Assembly: GCA_942492205.1 (NCBI GenBank)
Contig: CALODT010000004.1
Span: forward strand, 62,001 to 126,000
Source: UBA1847 sp942492205
GTDB lineage: Bacteria; Pseudomonadota; Gammaproteobacteria; Steroidobacterales; Woeseiaceae
Reading direction: 5' to 3'
DNA: 64,000 bases
Shown here: piece after piece, positions 27,719-36,587 of the stretch
Layout of the letters: every line of letters starts with the position of its first letter
Numbering within the stretch: the stretch's first letter is position 1
Position numbers and translations under genes: made by a program
Notes under the pieces: generated by a model
Told to the model about the DNA's origin: nothing
The model's database searches: none
What the model saw: only the letters and a program-made list of their open reading frames with translations

Positions 27719-28330
27719 ATGAGCATCGATGAAGGCTATATCAAGTACCAGAGCGACTGGACCGAGGCGCCTGCACCTTTTCCCGATAGCGCCGCGCAAC
27801 TCGAAGTATGGCGGCAGCCACTGTACCAAGCCGGCCTGATCGGCCATTACGAAGACCTCGGTATCGGCTTTGGCAACATCAGCATTCGTTGCGGCGAACC
27901 CGGGCAGTTCCTGATCAGCGGCACCCAAACCGGTCACCTGGCGAATACCGACGAGAGCCATTACTCGCTGGTTTCTGCCTATGACATCGAAGCCAACTCG
28001 GTATCCTGCGTCGGTCCCGTACAGGCATCTTCGGAAGCCATGACGCACGCAGCAATTTATGAACTCGACCCCGGTATTGGCGCGATCGTGCATGCGCACA
28101 GCCAAGATCTTTGGCAACAGCTTCTCAATCAGCTGCCAACGACCGATGCCAGGATTGCCTACGGCACACCGCAGATGGCACAGGAATTCGGACGCCTGTT
28201 CCGGCAAACGGACTTTCGCGAGCGGGGACTTGCGGTCATGGCGGGACATGACGAAGGGCTGATCAGCATTGGGCCAACCATCGAAGACGCGGCAACGAAA
28301 ATGCTCGCCTTACAACAGCGACTCGGCTAA
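27719..28330 (+). CDS. class II aldolase/adducin family protein
   Basis: 203 residues. Class II aldolase features: GFGNISIRCGEPGQFLISGT (phosphate-binding region), SSEAMTHAAIYELDPGIGAI with the acidic residue, then VHAHS, two of the three zinc histidines, and a later GHDEG for the third. Next to mtnA the candidates are methylthioribulose-1-phosphate dehydratase (MtnB) and the 5-deoxyribulose-1-phosphate aldolase of the dihydroxyacetone-phosphate shunt. Sequence alone does not decide. The stop overlaps the convergent TonB-C gene by 4 bp. Confidence 0.85.
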   Translation: MSIDEGYIKYQSDWTEAPAPFPDSAAQLEVWRQPLYQAGLIGHYEDLGIGFGNISIRCGEPGQFLISGTQTGHLANTDESHYSLVSAYDIEANSVSCVGPVQASSEAMTHAAIYELDPGIGAIVHAHSQDLWQQLLNQLPTTDARIAYGTPQMAQEFGRLFRQTDFRERGLAVMAGHDEGLISIGPTIEDAATKMLALQQRLG

Positions 28331-28731
28331 TTGAACGTCTCCTGGACAACGGCCTCCAGCCTGAATCGAAATGTCCTGCAGGACTTGATGCCGGACATAG
28401 CCGCATCACGCGGCAACGGCTCGTAACTTGAAGCACGCACTGCACGAATAGCCGGTCTCTCGAAAACGCGGTTTGTGCTCTTGCGAACAGCGATTCGCCT
28501 CGTTCGACCCTCACGCGTGATTTCGAAACAAACCTGAACCTCGCCTTCGATACGATCACGACGCGCCACTTTCGGATAGTCCGGAATCACGGTGTGCAGC
28601 GGCATGCGCTCAAGATCGGCATTGGTGGATATCTTTTGCCTGGTGTCATCATTTGCAACGGACTGCACGCCGGTCATCAGCAGGGCGAGGGCCATGAGAG
28701 TCGCGTTCGGCCGTCTAGTCACCCGAACCAT
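28327..28731 (-). CDS. exported TonB C-terminal domain protein
   Basis: 134 residues with a signal peptide (core ATLMALALLMTG, then VQSVAND) and a single TonB C-terminal domain: HTVIPDYPKVARRDRIEGEV, QVCFEITREGR, VFERPAIRAVRASSYEPL. There is no proline-rich spacer or ATP-dependent partner, so it is not a standard energy transducer; stand-alone domains like this occur in periplasmic proteins of unknown role. The start at 28731 overlaps the upstream TPR gene by 17 bp. GTG at 28722 is an alternative. Confidence 0.8.
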   Translation of the reverse strand: MVRVTRRPNATLMALALLMTGVQSVANDDTRQKISTNADLERMPLHTVIPDYPKVARRDRIEGEVQVCFEITREGRTRRIAVRKSTNRVFERPAIRAVRASSYEPLPRDAAMSGIKSCRTFRFRLEAVVQETFN

Positions 28732-29260
28732 CTTCTGCCGCCGTATCGGGCGATTCTTCGACACTACGGCGCTCGTCGATTTCAATCCTGGGCACTACCG
28801 GCTGCGTCTCGTCGAGATACATGCCTTTCACAATTTTCAGTTTCTCGGAGCCGGGCCTGATCGTCTGCCCCTTGCGGATATCGGCCTCGGCCTCATCAAA
28901 GCGCTCAAGACGAAGATAGACGAGTGCTCGATTGTTGTAAGTACGCCAGTGCATTGGATCCACGTCCAATACCCAGTTGCAGTGCTCCAGCGCAAGCTTC
29001 GGCTGATCGACAAGAAGATATCCGGCGCAGAGGTTAGCGTGACCAATCATCTTTTCGCGCGGTCCCTGTGCGGTTTCCAGGCCGAGCAGTGTGAGCCGCA
29101 CGCCTTCCTTGGCGTTGCGCGCGTTGAGCGCATTTGCGCCGTCAGCAAGGTAGATGTTTCGCGGTCCTACCACGATCTTTGGATCTTCGCTCGATACCGC
29201 AGCGGCAGAGGCCATCATCGCAATGGCCGGGAGAAAGATACCGAGCTTTAGCTGCCTCAT
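28715..29260 (-). CDS. exported TPR protein
   Basis: 181 residues: signal peptide (about 1-23, MMASAAAVSSED), then two or three tetratricopeptide repeats (about 40-140). The best repeat is HWRTYNNRALVYLRLERFDE. The C-terminal 25 residues are acidic and probably unstructured (EESPDTAAEDGSGD). It is likely a periplasmic scaffold and is encoded immediately upstream of, and overlapping, the TonB-C protein, with which it may work. Confidence 0.83.
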   Translation of the reverse strand: MRQLKLGIFLPAIAMMASAAAVSSEDPKIVVGPRNIYLADGANALNARNAKEGVRLTLLGLETAQGPREKMIGHANLCAGYLLVDQPKLALEHCNWVLDVDPMHWRTYNNRALVYLRLERFDEAEADIRKGQTIRPGSEKLKIVKGMYLDETQPVVPRIEIDERRSVEESPDTAAEDGSGD

Positions 29261-29301
29261 AATGGCTCACACCGACTGAATCGAGATCGCTCCGCGGCTT
29301 A

Positions 29302-30192
29302 TCAGGTCTCCAGTTCCAGGTGTTTCACGAAAAAGTCGAGCGTCCTGCGCCACGCCAGTTCAGCCGCTTCCTCGTCGTAACGCGGGGTGGTGTCGTTATG
29401 AAAGCCATGGTTCACGTCCGCGTAGTCATGGTTGACGAACTTGCTGCCGGCACTCTTCAGGCCCGCCTCGAAATCCGGCCACGTCGCATTGACGCGCTCG
29501 TCCAGGCCGGCGTGATGGAGCATCAACGGCGCTTTTATCGAGGCTGCCTCTTCGGCGGCCGGGTGTCTGCCATAGAATGCAACGCCGGCCGCAAGCCCCG
29601 GCAGCCTGACCGCCAGGCGCATGACCATGCCGCCGCCAAAGCAGAAACCGACCGCGCCAACCCTGCCGGTGCTATCCGGGTGTTTCTGCAGGAATTCTAT
29701 GGCCGAGACGAAGTCCTCGATCATCTCGTCCCGATCGCGTTGCCGCTGTAGCTCACGCCCGGTGTCATCATCCCCCGGGTACCCGCCGAGTGGCGTCAGC
29801 GCATCCGGTGCGAAAGCGATGAAACCGGCGACCGCCAGTCGCCTTGTGACGTCCTCGATGTAAGGGTTCAGGCCGCGGTTTTCATGAATGACCAGCACGG
29901 CAGGCAATTTGTGCTGCACGACACGAGGACGCACGAAGTAGCCACTCATGACGCCTGCCCCCTTGGGCGACGCGTACTTCTTGTAGCTCGCCGATATCGA
30001 GGCATCGTCCGGATCGACCTGCTGCGCCAAGGCGTAGTTCGGGCTCAGGCTGCCCAGCAACGTCGCTGCGGCCACCCCGGAGGTCGTGAACGCCGCTGCC
30101 CTGTCGAGGAATTCGCGTCGCGTCATCTCGCCGTGAACGTAGCCGTCAAACAGTCGCATTACGTCGCGGTCAAGCACGGGTTTCTTTGCCAC
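29302..30192 (-). CDS. Tat-exported dienelactone hydrolase family protein
   Basis: About 296 residues. The start is GTG 30192, with GAGGAG five bases upstream. MTRREFLDRAAAFTTSG about 30 residues in is a twin-arginine signal; the hydrophobic core and ALAQQ cleavage site follow. The hydrolase domain carries VIHENRGLNPYIEDVTRRLA, nucleophile GFCFGGGM, acid HHAGLDERVN and histidine NHGFHND. It resembles YghX-type carboxymethylenebutenolidases. The 30-residue segment before the RR motif (LFDGYVHGEMTRR) is normal for this group. Substrate unknown. Confidence 0.88.
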   Translation of the reverse strand: MAKKPVLDRDVMRLFDGYVHGEMTRREFLDRAAAFTTSGVAAATLLGSLSPNYALAQQVDPDDASISASYKKYASPKGAGVMSGYFVRPRVVQHKLPAVLVIHENRGLNPYIEDVTRRLAVAGFIAFAPDALTPLGGYPGDDDTGRELQRQRDRDEMIEDFVSAIEFLQKHPDSTGRVGAVGFCFGGGMVMRLAVRLPGLAAGVAFYGRHPAAEEAASIKAPLMLHHAGLDERVNATWPDFEAGLKSAGSKFVNHDYADVNHGFHNDTTPRYDEEAAELAWRRTLDFFVKHLELET

Positions 30193-30211
30193 AGATACTC
30201 CTCGTAACGTT

Positions 30212-30640
30212 CTAGCCGCTGATGTATTGCTCCAGCTGCTGTATCTCTTCCTGCTGGTCGGCAATGATCGCCTGCACGAGATCGCCGATGGATATCATCC
30301 CGACAACCTTGTCATTGTCGACGACCGGCAGGTGTCGAATACGCCGCTCCGTCATGACCGTCATGCATTTGTTGACCGTTTGATCGACGCTGGCGGTAAA
30401 GACATCAACCGTCATGATCTCGTCGACGCGGGTCGATTTCGACGATCGGCCCTTGACGATAACCTTGCGCGCGTAGTCGCGCTCCGTAACGATACCTTTG
30501 AGGGTGGAACCCTCCATGACCAGCAGCGAGCCAATCGAATGCTCCGCCATTATCGTAATAGCCTCGAGTACCGAGGCATCTCCCGCAATGGAAATGACGT
30601 CCGCTCCCTTGGAGTCGAGCAGGTGCTTTACAAGTTTCAT
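30212..30640 (-). CDS. tandem CBS-domain protein
   Basis: 142 residues made almost wholly of a CBS pair: ASVLEAITIMAEHSIGSLLV with GIVTERDYARKV, and QTVNKCMTVMTERRIRHLPV with GMISIGDLVQAI. Such stand-alone pairs bind adenosyl nucleotides and sense energy state or modulate partner enzymes in the cytosol. No catalytic domain is attached. It lies 19 bp upstream of the Tat-exported hydrolase gene on the same strand. Confidence 0.92.
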   Translation of the reverse strand: MKLVKHLLDSKGADVISIAGDASVLEAITIMAEHSIGSLLVMEGSTLKGIVTERDYARKVIVKGRSSKSTRVDEIMTVDVFTASVDQTVNKCMTVMTERRIRHLPVVDNDKVVGMISIGDLVQAIIADQQEEIQQLEQYISG

Positions 30641-30791
30641 GTTGCCTCCCGGTTCCCGAGCTGGCGAGAAAGAGTAGTCATACCCCGATTCTAGCAGCAG
30701 CGGGCGAGCACCGGGCCGGACGCAACGGCCTGCGTCACGTTGTAACGCGGTTATCCAGGAAATTCAGGTGCTTAGGGAGATGACGGTGCGA

Positions 30792-31502
30792 TCAGGAGTC
30801 GTCTTTGACGCTACCGCGAACATCGGCGTAGCTGAATCCGCCGCTACCGTCGTCGACGATGATCAGATCCTGTGCAACGTCGTTGACCTTGATACTGCCC
30901 GAACCATCGTCAATCGTAACGCTGCCGGCCACCGACCTCACCTTGATGCTGCCGGAACCGTCGACGATAGATACATCGCCGGCCGCCGAGGAAACATCGA
31001 TCGAACCAGAGCCGTCATCGATCGAGAGGCCGGCGACGCCTGCCACGGTAATGGACCCCGAGCCGTCTTCGATCGACACATCACCGCCGAGGTCAACGAG
31101 GTCGATGGAACCCGAGCCATCGTCAATCTCAATCGCCAGGCCGCTCGGCACCATTATTTCAAGATCGATTCTCGCCGCCGACTCGCTGCCAAAAACGCCC
31201 GGTTTGAAATGGGATACCAGCCTGGCTCGATCGCCCGCCCTGTGCAGAGAAAGGCGCAGCTTTTTCTCGACGAGTTCCATAGCGTCGTCTTCATCAGACT
31301 CCGGGACGAGGATCGTCGCAACGACTTCAATCGCCTCTAGGCCGACGACGCCCTTGACGCCCATCTCGCCGGCACCCGCATCGATTTCGAAGCTTTCGAT
31401 GCCGCTGGCGTCCAGCCTGAGTTCGCGTACCGTTTTGTAGTCGTTCCACGCAGCGTCAGCGAAGCTCGCCAGGAACATTGCCATGATGACCAGACCGCGC
31501 AT
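30792..31502 (-). CDS. exported DUF4097-like protein with DDGSGSI repeats
   Basis: 236 residues with a short signal peptide (about 1-18, ASFADA-A). The C-terminal 120 residues hold six tandem repeats of about 18 residues built on (I)DDGSGSIxVxxVAGxVxI: at the protein level DDGSGSIDLVDL, EDGSGSITVAGV, DDGSGSIDVSSA, VDGSGSIKVRSV, DDGSGSIKVNDV and a degenerate DDGSGGFSYADV. One strand pair and a glycine turn per repeat suggests a beta-solenoid, as in putative adhesin (DUF4097) proteins. Exported; role unknown. Confidence 0.8.
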   Translation of the reverse strand: MRGLVIMAMFLASFADAAWNDYKTVRELRLDASGIESFEIDAGAGEMGVKGVVGLEAIEVVATILVPESDEDDAMELVEKKLRLSLHRAGDRARLVSHFKPGVFGSESAARIDLEIMVPSGLAIEIDDGSGSIDLVDLGGDVSIEDGSGSITVAGVAGLSIDDGSGSIDVSSAAGDVSIVDGSGSIKVRSVAGSVTIDDGSGSIKVNDVAQDLIIVDDGSGGFSYADVRGSVKDDS

Positions 31503-31579
31503 ATCGTTGTCCTGTTTCCCGTTTACCTGACAATTAGACGCACGTCAGGGCCAAACGGTTGCAGTCGGGCCGACAAAAG

Positions 31580-32929
31580 TCAGCCGCCATCGTTTCTGTA
31601 TTGTTGCAGTCGTTTTTCGAGCGCCTGTCCCGGCAACCACTGGCCGCGAAGCATGACGCCGTGGATTCGCCGTGTGTTCTCGATGTTGTCGAGCGGATTT
31701 GCGTCCAGCAGCAGCAGGTCCGCCTCCCTGCCTGCGGCGACTATCCCGGTATTGCTTGAAAGAAACCGGGCGACCGCCGCCGTCCCTGTCTGCAGGGCTT
31801 CGAACGGCGTCAGTCCGGAAGCGACGAGTATGTCGAGCTCGCGATGCAGCGAAAAGCCCGGCACATTGAAAACCTGCGGGGCGTCGGAGCCCAGTAACAA
31901 ACCTGCGCCGGCCTCGTGCAGCGCGCGTATCAGTCGACGCCTCAGCTCGATCGCCAGGGCCGCGACCTCGGGATCGAAGCCCTGCTCTGCGATCGTCTGT
32001 CGCCGGCTCTCCGCCCAGCGCCGCAACGTTTCCTGCGGCATGTACCGGTATTCCGGGCGGTTCAGCAAGTCGTCGACAGACAGATCCGCTACCCGATTTT
32101 CGACGAGCACCTGGGTCGCAACGTTCCATGTGCCCGATGACGCTGTTGCCGCCGCGAGTTCGTCGATGCGATCCTGCTGTAACTCGCTTGCCAGCATGAT
32201 GTCAAAGAAGCCGCCGTAGCCGCCGAAGCGATGGCTGTCGGGCGGCAACAACGCGACAAAGTAACCATCCAGATGATCAATCGTCGCCATGTTGTGACCG
32301 AGCGCTTCTGACAGTCCGGCTGCGACTGGCACATGCCCGGCGAACGGAATACCGATCTCGTTTGCGGTGTCTGCAATAGCCCTGAACTCGTCGGCGCTGA
32401 GCCCGGGGTGGATCTTGACGAAGTCGTAACCGAGTGCGGCCTGTAACCGCACCTGCTGCCGCGCGTCCGCCGCGCCCTGGACGCTACGGCCGTTCAGCGA
32501 CGGCCCCGAGGTAATCAGTCTTGGGCCGAAAACCTCTCCGTCGAGCAGCTTCTGGCGCAGGGCAAGATGTGACGCGTCGCCAAGCATGCCGCGAACGGTC
32601 GTAACGCCATTGGCAACGAACAGGCTGAAATCGCGGTCGAGGTTCTTCGAGTCCGCTGCCGGCACATGCGCGTGCATTTCAGCAAGTCCCGGCATGAGGT
32701 AGCGGTCCGTGCCATCAACGACAGTCGCCGCTTCCGGTATTCGAATCTCGTCAACGCTGCCTATTTCGGCGATCAGGCCGGCTTCGACAATGACCGTTTG
32801 CGCCGTACGCACTTCCGCCGTCGTCATGGGTATGACGTTGACGTTAACGAAGGCGGTTGTCTCGGCGTGCAGCGAGCCGGCCATTAGCGCAGCCACAATG
32901 GCAAACAGCCTGATACTCAGCGACTTCAT
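31580..32929 (-). CDS. exported amidohydrolase
   Basis: 449 residues with a signal peptide (1-22, AGSLHA-E). Amidohydrolase-superfamily metal site: first pair GLAEMHAH, carboxylated-lysine candidate DFVKIHPG, later histidines in FAGHVPVA and IDHLDGY, and the aspartate in LLLGSDAPQ. The composite beta-domain at the C-terminus (GREADLLLLDANPLDNIENT) is typical of imidazolonepropionase-like or prolidase-like exported members. The substrate may be a dipeptide or cyclic amide. It precedes the dehydratase gene's stop by 9 bp on the same strand. Confidence 0.9.
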   Translation of the reverse strand: MKSLSIRLFAIVAALMAGSLHAETTAFVNVNVIPMTTAEVRTAQTVIVEAGLIAEIGSVDEIRIPEAATVVDGTDRYLMPGLAEMHAHVPAADSKNLDRDFSLFVANGVTTVRGMLGDASHLALRQKLLDGEVFGPRLITSGPSLNGRSVQGAADARQQVRLQAALGYDFVKIHPGLSADEFRAIADTANEIGIPFAGHVPVAAGLSEALGHNMATIDHLDGYFVALLPPDSHRFGGYGGFFDIMLASELQQDRIDELAAATASSGTWNVATQVLVENRVADLSVDDLLNRPEYRYMPQETLRRWAESRRQTIAEQGFDPEVAALAIELRRRLIRALHEAGAGLLLGSDAPQVFNVPGFSLHRELDILVASGLTPFEALQTGTAAVARFLSSNTGIVAAGREADLLLLDANPLDNIENTRRIHGVMLRGQWLPGQALEKRLQQYRNDGG

Positions 32930-32938
32930 CTTGCCACC

Positions 32939-33928
32939 TTAAGCACACCTGACCTGATCGAGCTTTTCGTCACTGATGTTGCCACCGCAAATAACGACCA
33001 CGACATTCTGACCCCGAATGGACGGCGCAAGTTCGTAAAGACCTGCAATAGCGACGCCGGCAGCACCTTCGATGACATCCTCTTCACTGTCCATGAAACG
33101 CCGCATGGCTGACGCAATTTGCGCCTCGCTCACCAGCACGAAGTTGTCGACGACCTCGCGGTTGAGCGCAAAGGTAATCGCCCCCGCTTCGATGCCGCCT
33201 GCGGTGCCATCCGAAAGGGTGGGCTCACTTTCCAGGGAAAGTATCTCTCCCGCCTCGACAGAGTGCGCCATCACGGCCGATGCTGAGGGCTGGCAGCCGA
33301 TGATGCGAACTGCCGCGTTGTGTTCTTTGAGCACGCTGCCGACCCCGCCGATCAGACCGCCTCCACCGACGGCAATAAAAACAGCATCGACGTCTGCAAG
33401 CTGCTCGAGGATTTCAACGCCGCAGCTGCCCTGTCCCGCAATGACTTCCTCATCGTTGTACGGCGACAGGTAAGTCATGCCCTGACTCTCGGCATAGGCG
33501 CGCGCATGCTGCTCCGTGTCGAGACCGTCGGTGCCGAAAAAGGCCACCGTTCCGCCGTAGCGCTCGATAGCATCTACCTTTACGCGCGACGTTTGCTCGG
33601 GAACGAAGATGATGCCGTTGACGCCAATGGTACGCATCGCGCAGGCAACGGCGGCACCATGATTGCCGCTGGAAGCCGCGACGCAACCTGCCGCTCGCTG
33701 CTCATCGTTGAGCGTCATCAGCCGGTTCATCGCACCACGCAGTTTGAATGATCCTGTCGTCTGGCGGTTTTCGAGTTTGAAAAAGATGCTCGCTTGCAGT
33801 TCCTCGCTAAAACCCGGCGAGTATTTCAGGGGCGTCTCCAGGACGAAGCGACGTATGCGGCGAGCGGCATCCACTGAGCGTTGCGCGATGTGCTGTCGGC
33901 TACTGATTCGCTCAGACCTGCTCGGCAT
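32939..33928 (-). CDS. PLP-dependent threonine/serine dehydratase
   Basis: 329 residues, fold type II. The PLP lysine is in RQTTGSFKLRGAMN, the phosphate loop is VGGGGLIGGVGS, and SSGNHGAAVACA is the substrate loop. There is no C-terminal ACT regulatory domain, so this is the short catabolic-type enzyme (threonine or serine deaminase, serine racemase, or hydroxyaspartate dehydratase are all possible). ATG 33928 overlaps the stop of the zinc-peptidase gene by 17 bp, indicating coupled translation. Confidence 0.9.
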   Translation of the reverse strand: MPSRSERISSRQHIAQRSVDAARRIRRFVLETPLKYSPGFSEELQASIFFKLENRQTTGSFKLRGAMNRLMTLNDEQRAAGCVAASSGNHGAAVACAMRTIGVNGIIFVPEQTSRVKVDAIERYGGTVAFFGTDGLDTEQHARAYAESQGMTYLSPYNDEEVIAGQGSCGVEILEQLADVDAVFIAVGGGGLIGGVGSVLKEHNAAVRIIGCQPSASAVMAHSVEAGEILSLESEPTLSDGTAGGIEAGAITFALNREVVDNFVLVSEAQIASAMRRFMDSEEDVIEGAAGVAIAGLYELAPSIRGQNVVVVICGGNISDEKLDQVRCA

Positions 33929-34769
33929 TAAACGTGTCGCAGGCATCCGGGTCGCCAGTCTGCAAGCCGATGCCAAACCATCGTTGCCGCTGTTTCGCCG
34001 TACCGTGCGTGAACGTTTCCGGCACAACGGTACCGCGACTCTGGCGCTGCAGCGTGTCGTCACCGATGGCGCTCGCGGCATTCAGCGCCTCGTCGATATC
34101 GCCTGCCTCGATGATGTTGCGGGCTCTGTCGGCATGATTCGCCCAGACGCCGGCAAGACAGTCGGCCTGGAGCTCCAGGCGCACGGACAGCGCGTTGCTT
34201 TCGGCCTGGCCGAGGCGTTGCTTCATCGAGTGCACCTGCCCGGATATCCCGAGCAGGTTCTGCACGTGATGGCCGATCTCGTGCGCGATCACGTATGCCT
34301 GCGCGAAATCGCCAGGCGCGCGAAAGCGTGTGCGCATCTGATCGTAGAAGCTCAGATCGATGTACACCTTCTGGTCGGCCGGGCAATAGAACGGCCCCAT
34401 CGCAGCCTGGCCCAGGCCACACGCGGAACTGGTCCGGCCGCTGAACATCACGAGCGTCGGCTCCTTGTACGCACGCCCCTGTCGCTCGAAGATGCCCCGC
34501 CAGACGTCTTCGGTATCACCTACAACGACGGACACCATGTCGGCCAGCGGATCATCCTTGAGATCTTCGGCTGAAGGCCGTGTTCCGCTCGAGGACGCTG
34601 ACGGCCCCTGTTGCATGGTCTGCAGCAACGGCGTCGGATCGACACCGAAATACATAGCAACGAGAACCAGCACGATGGTGCCGATACCTCCACCCAGGAG
34701 CCGCGGGGTCGCCCTCGCGCCGCGCCGGTCTTCGATATTCGAGCTTCGCCTGCCTCCACGCCAGCGCAT
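33912..34769 (-). CDS. ypfJ: YpfJ/KPN_02809-family neutral zinc metallopeptidase
   Basis: 285 residues. An N-terminal basic segment, one membrane anchor (about 26-42) and a linker are followed by the zincin domain: CGLGQAAMGPFYCPADQKVY, the HEIGHHVQNLLG zinc motif and LELQADCLAGVWA, which supplies the third ligand. This is the complete YpfJ signature. It probably faces the periplasm; its natural substrates are unknown. It is first of a tight trio with the dehydratase and amidohydrolase genes. Confidence 0.92.
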   Translation of the reverse strand: MRWRGGRRSSNIEDRRGARATPRLLGGGIGTIVLVLVAMYFGVDPTPLLQTMQQGPSASSSGTRPSAEDLKDDPLADMVSVVVGDTEDVWRGIFERQGRAYKEPTLVMFSGRTSSACGLGQAAMGPFYCPADQKVYIDLSFYDQMRTRFRAPGDFAQAYVIAHEIGHHVQNLLGISGQVHSMKQRLGQAESNALSVRLELQADCLAGVWANHADRARNIIEAGDIDEALNAASAIGDDTLQRQSRGTVVPETFTHGTAKQRQRWFGIGLQTGDPDACDTFNAEQV

Positions 34770-34841
34770 TGCCTACTCCATCCGATCAGGGCCGGTCATT
34801 GTCAGATATTTGCGCCCTCAATGACAAATATTCCCTGCCAC

Positions 34842-36347
34842 CTACATCTGTCCTTCGATGGGCAAGAAGCTGAGCAGCCTGGTCTTGAAGCGCCGCCACC
34901 AGTTCGTCTGCGGCTCGGTGGTAATGATCTCGTCGTTGCTGGCAGTCGTCAGTCGCCACTGCAATTTGCGCTTGTCCGAGAGCTGCACCTGGTAGGCAAG
35001 GTCGGGAAGCGATTCGAGGATACTGGTCGCCATGGAATCACCCACCTCCTCCGACTCCACGACGATGCCCATTTCCGTATTCAGGTACAGCGATCTCGGA
35101 TCGAGATTGAACGAACCGACAAATACCCTCTCCCGGTCCACACAGGCCACCTTCGAATGCAGCGTCAGTTTCGTCGCAATGTCGGACGACTCGACCTGCG
35201 CGCGCAGCTCAAACAGTTCGACGCCCTGCTCCAGTAGCGGTTTTCGGTAGCGTGCGTAGACCGCGTGAACGCTGCTGTGATTGGTTGAGGCCAGCGAGTT
35301 GCTGATGATCACGACACGTACGCCTTTGCTGACCAGCTGGCCAAAAAACTCGACGCCTTGCTTCTCGGGAATGAAGTACGGTGAAATGATGACCAGCTCG
35401 TGTTTGGCCCGTGACACCATTTGCTGCAGAAAAACGCTGGTGATGCTCGTCTGGCGCTTCAGCAGTCGGCGAATCTTGTCCGGATAATCGAGCACCACAT
35501 GCGCGTCCGCGGGAATCAGTGTCAACCTGGCGGCCGCGAGCTGCTCTGCGAGTTGATCATCGACGCTTCTCAGAAAATCGCTGTCGCGGTGCATTTCAAT
35601 GTACTGCTTGCCTTCTGCCATCGAGTGCTCAAGGGTGCTGTAAGGCACCATGGTGTTGAAGGCATTGATCGGAATGGCTTCCTGGGAGTTCCAGTACTCG
35701 TCGAACCCGTCCGACACTTCATCGACGACGGAGCCGATCGCCAGCATGTCTTCGTCGATGAACTCGGCCTTGCCACCCGACTGGAAGTACTCGTCGGCCA
35801 GGTTTCTGCCGCCGACTATGGTCACGCGATTATCGACGGTAAACGACTTGTTATGCATGCGTCGGTTCAGGATGTTGAAATTTGCAATGAAGCTGATAAG
35901 ACGCGAGCGTCGGCGAGGAAATGGATTGAAGACACGTACGTCAATGTTGTCATGCACATCCAGTGATAACAGGCCGGCGTCAATGGCATGCGTAAGGGCA
36001 TCATCCATCAGCAGGCGCACCCGTACACCGCGCTCCGCGGCTGCCGCCAGGTGCAGCGCGATCAGGTTGCCGCTGACATCGTCGCGGATCAGGTAACTCT
36101 GAATGTCGATTGAGCGCTCAGCGCGATCGATGAGTCCCAGCCGCATGCCCAGCGCATCGCTGCCCAGATTGAGTCGGTAGACGCCACAGTTCGCGTCATT
36201 GCGGCGCAGCCAGCGTGCCGTAGCCTTCTCCAGGGCGGTGCCGGCGGTATCCGGGTGTTTCCACGACTCACGGCGCTCCGGCAGCTTGAAAAAGCGGTGG
36301 TACCTGGTCGGCAAGCGCGTGCCGACGAGTGTCGTTAGCATTCCCAT
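34842..36347 (-). CDS. clsC: phospholipase D-like cardiolipin synthase (ClsC type)
   Basis: 501 residues with two HKD catalytic motifs, RMHNKSFTVDNRVTIVGGRN and TLHSKVACVDRERVFVGSFN, each with His, Lys and Asp in register. Overall length and order match ClsC, which makes cardiolipin from phosphatidylglycerol and phosphatidylethanolamine. There is no clear N-terminal membrane helix, unlike ClsA. Other bacterial phospholipase D-like enzymes remain possible. It is divergent from the riboswitch-controlled oxidase. Confidence 0.88.
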   Translation of the reverse strand: MGMLTTLVGTRLPTRYHRFFKLPERRESWKHPDTAGTALEKATARWLRRNDANCGVYRLNLGSDALGMRLGLIDRAERSIDIQSYLIRDDVSGNLIALHLAAAAERGVRVRLLMDDALTHAIDAGLLSLDVHDNIDVRVFNPFPRRRSRLISFIANFNILNRRMHNKSFTVDNRVTIVGGRNLADEYFQSGGKAEFIDEDMLAIGSVVDEVSDGFDEYWNSQEAIPINAFNTMVPYSTLEHSMAEGKQYIEMHRDSDFLRSVDDQLAEQLAAARLTLIPADAHVVLDYPDKIRRLLKRQTSITSVFLQQMVSRAKHELVIISPYFIPEKQGVEFFGQLVSKGVRVVIISNSLASTNHSSVHAVYARYRKPLLEQGVELFELRAQVESSDIATKLTLHSKVACVDRERVFVGSFNLDPRSLYLNTEMGIVVESEEVGDSMATSILESLPDLAYQVQLSDKRKLQWRLTTASNDEIITTEPQTNWWRRFKTRLLSFLPIEGQM

Positions 36348-36429
36348 GGGCTGGTCAATTTAACAGAATATTTTTCAGTCTCTCTGGATGATTGCAGCGG
36401 CCATTCGACTGTGTAACGATGGCAATTCG

Positions 36430-36514
36430 TTTGACAAGGGCACACCTGTCGAAAGGCAGCGTCGCAAAGCCTCCGGTCTAAGGGTCTAACCTAGGACAGC
36501 GGGGTTACCAATAC
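36430..36514 (+). ncRNA. cyclic-di-GMP-I riboswitch (GEMM) aptamer
   Basis: The conserved elements of the GEMM-I aptamer (Rfam RF01051) appear in order and at normal spacing: AAGGGCACACC (36436-36446), a stem closed by a GAAA tetraloop (36451-36454), CGCAAAGCCTCCGG (36463-36476, containing the ligand-stacking A and the tetraloop receptor), a second hairpin built on GTCTA/TAGGAC, and AGCGGGGTTACC (36498-36509) with the C that pairs to the ligand guanine. It lies in the leader of the FAD oxidase gene, 74 bases before its ATG. Confidence 0.95.
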
Positions 36515-36518
36515 GATA

Positions 36519-36540
36519 ACTCATTGCGGTCGCGATGAGT
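36519..36540 (+). promoter_or_regulatory. probable expression-platform hairpin of the c-di-GMP riboswitch
   Basis: ACTCATTGC and GCGATGAGT form a 9-bp stem (one T·G) with a GGTC loop directly after the aptamer. No uridine run follows, so it is not a plain intrinsic terminator. It may act with the downstream region before the GGAGA ribosome binding site at 36575. On or off polarity cannot be read. Confidence 0.55.
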
Positions 36541-36587
36541 GTCTGGTGTGTCTTTGGCAGGGTTTAATTTGGCTGGAGATACCACCG

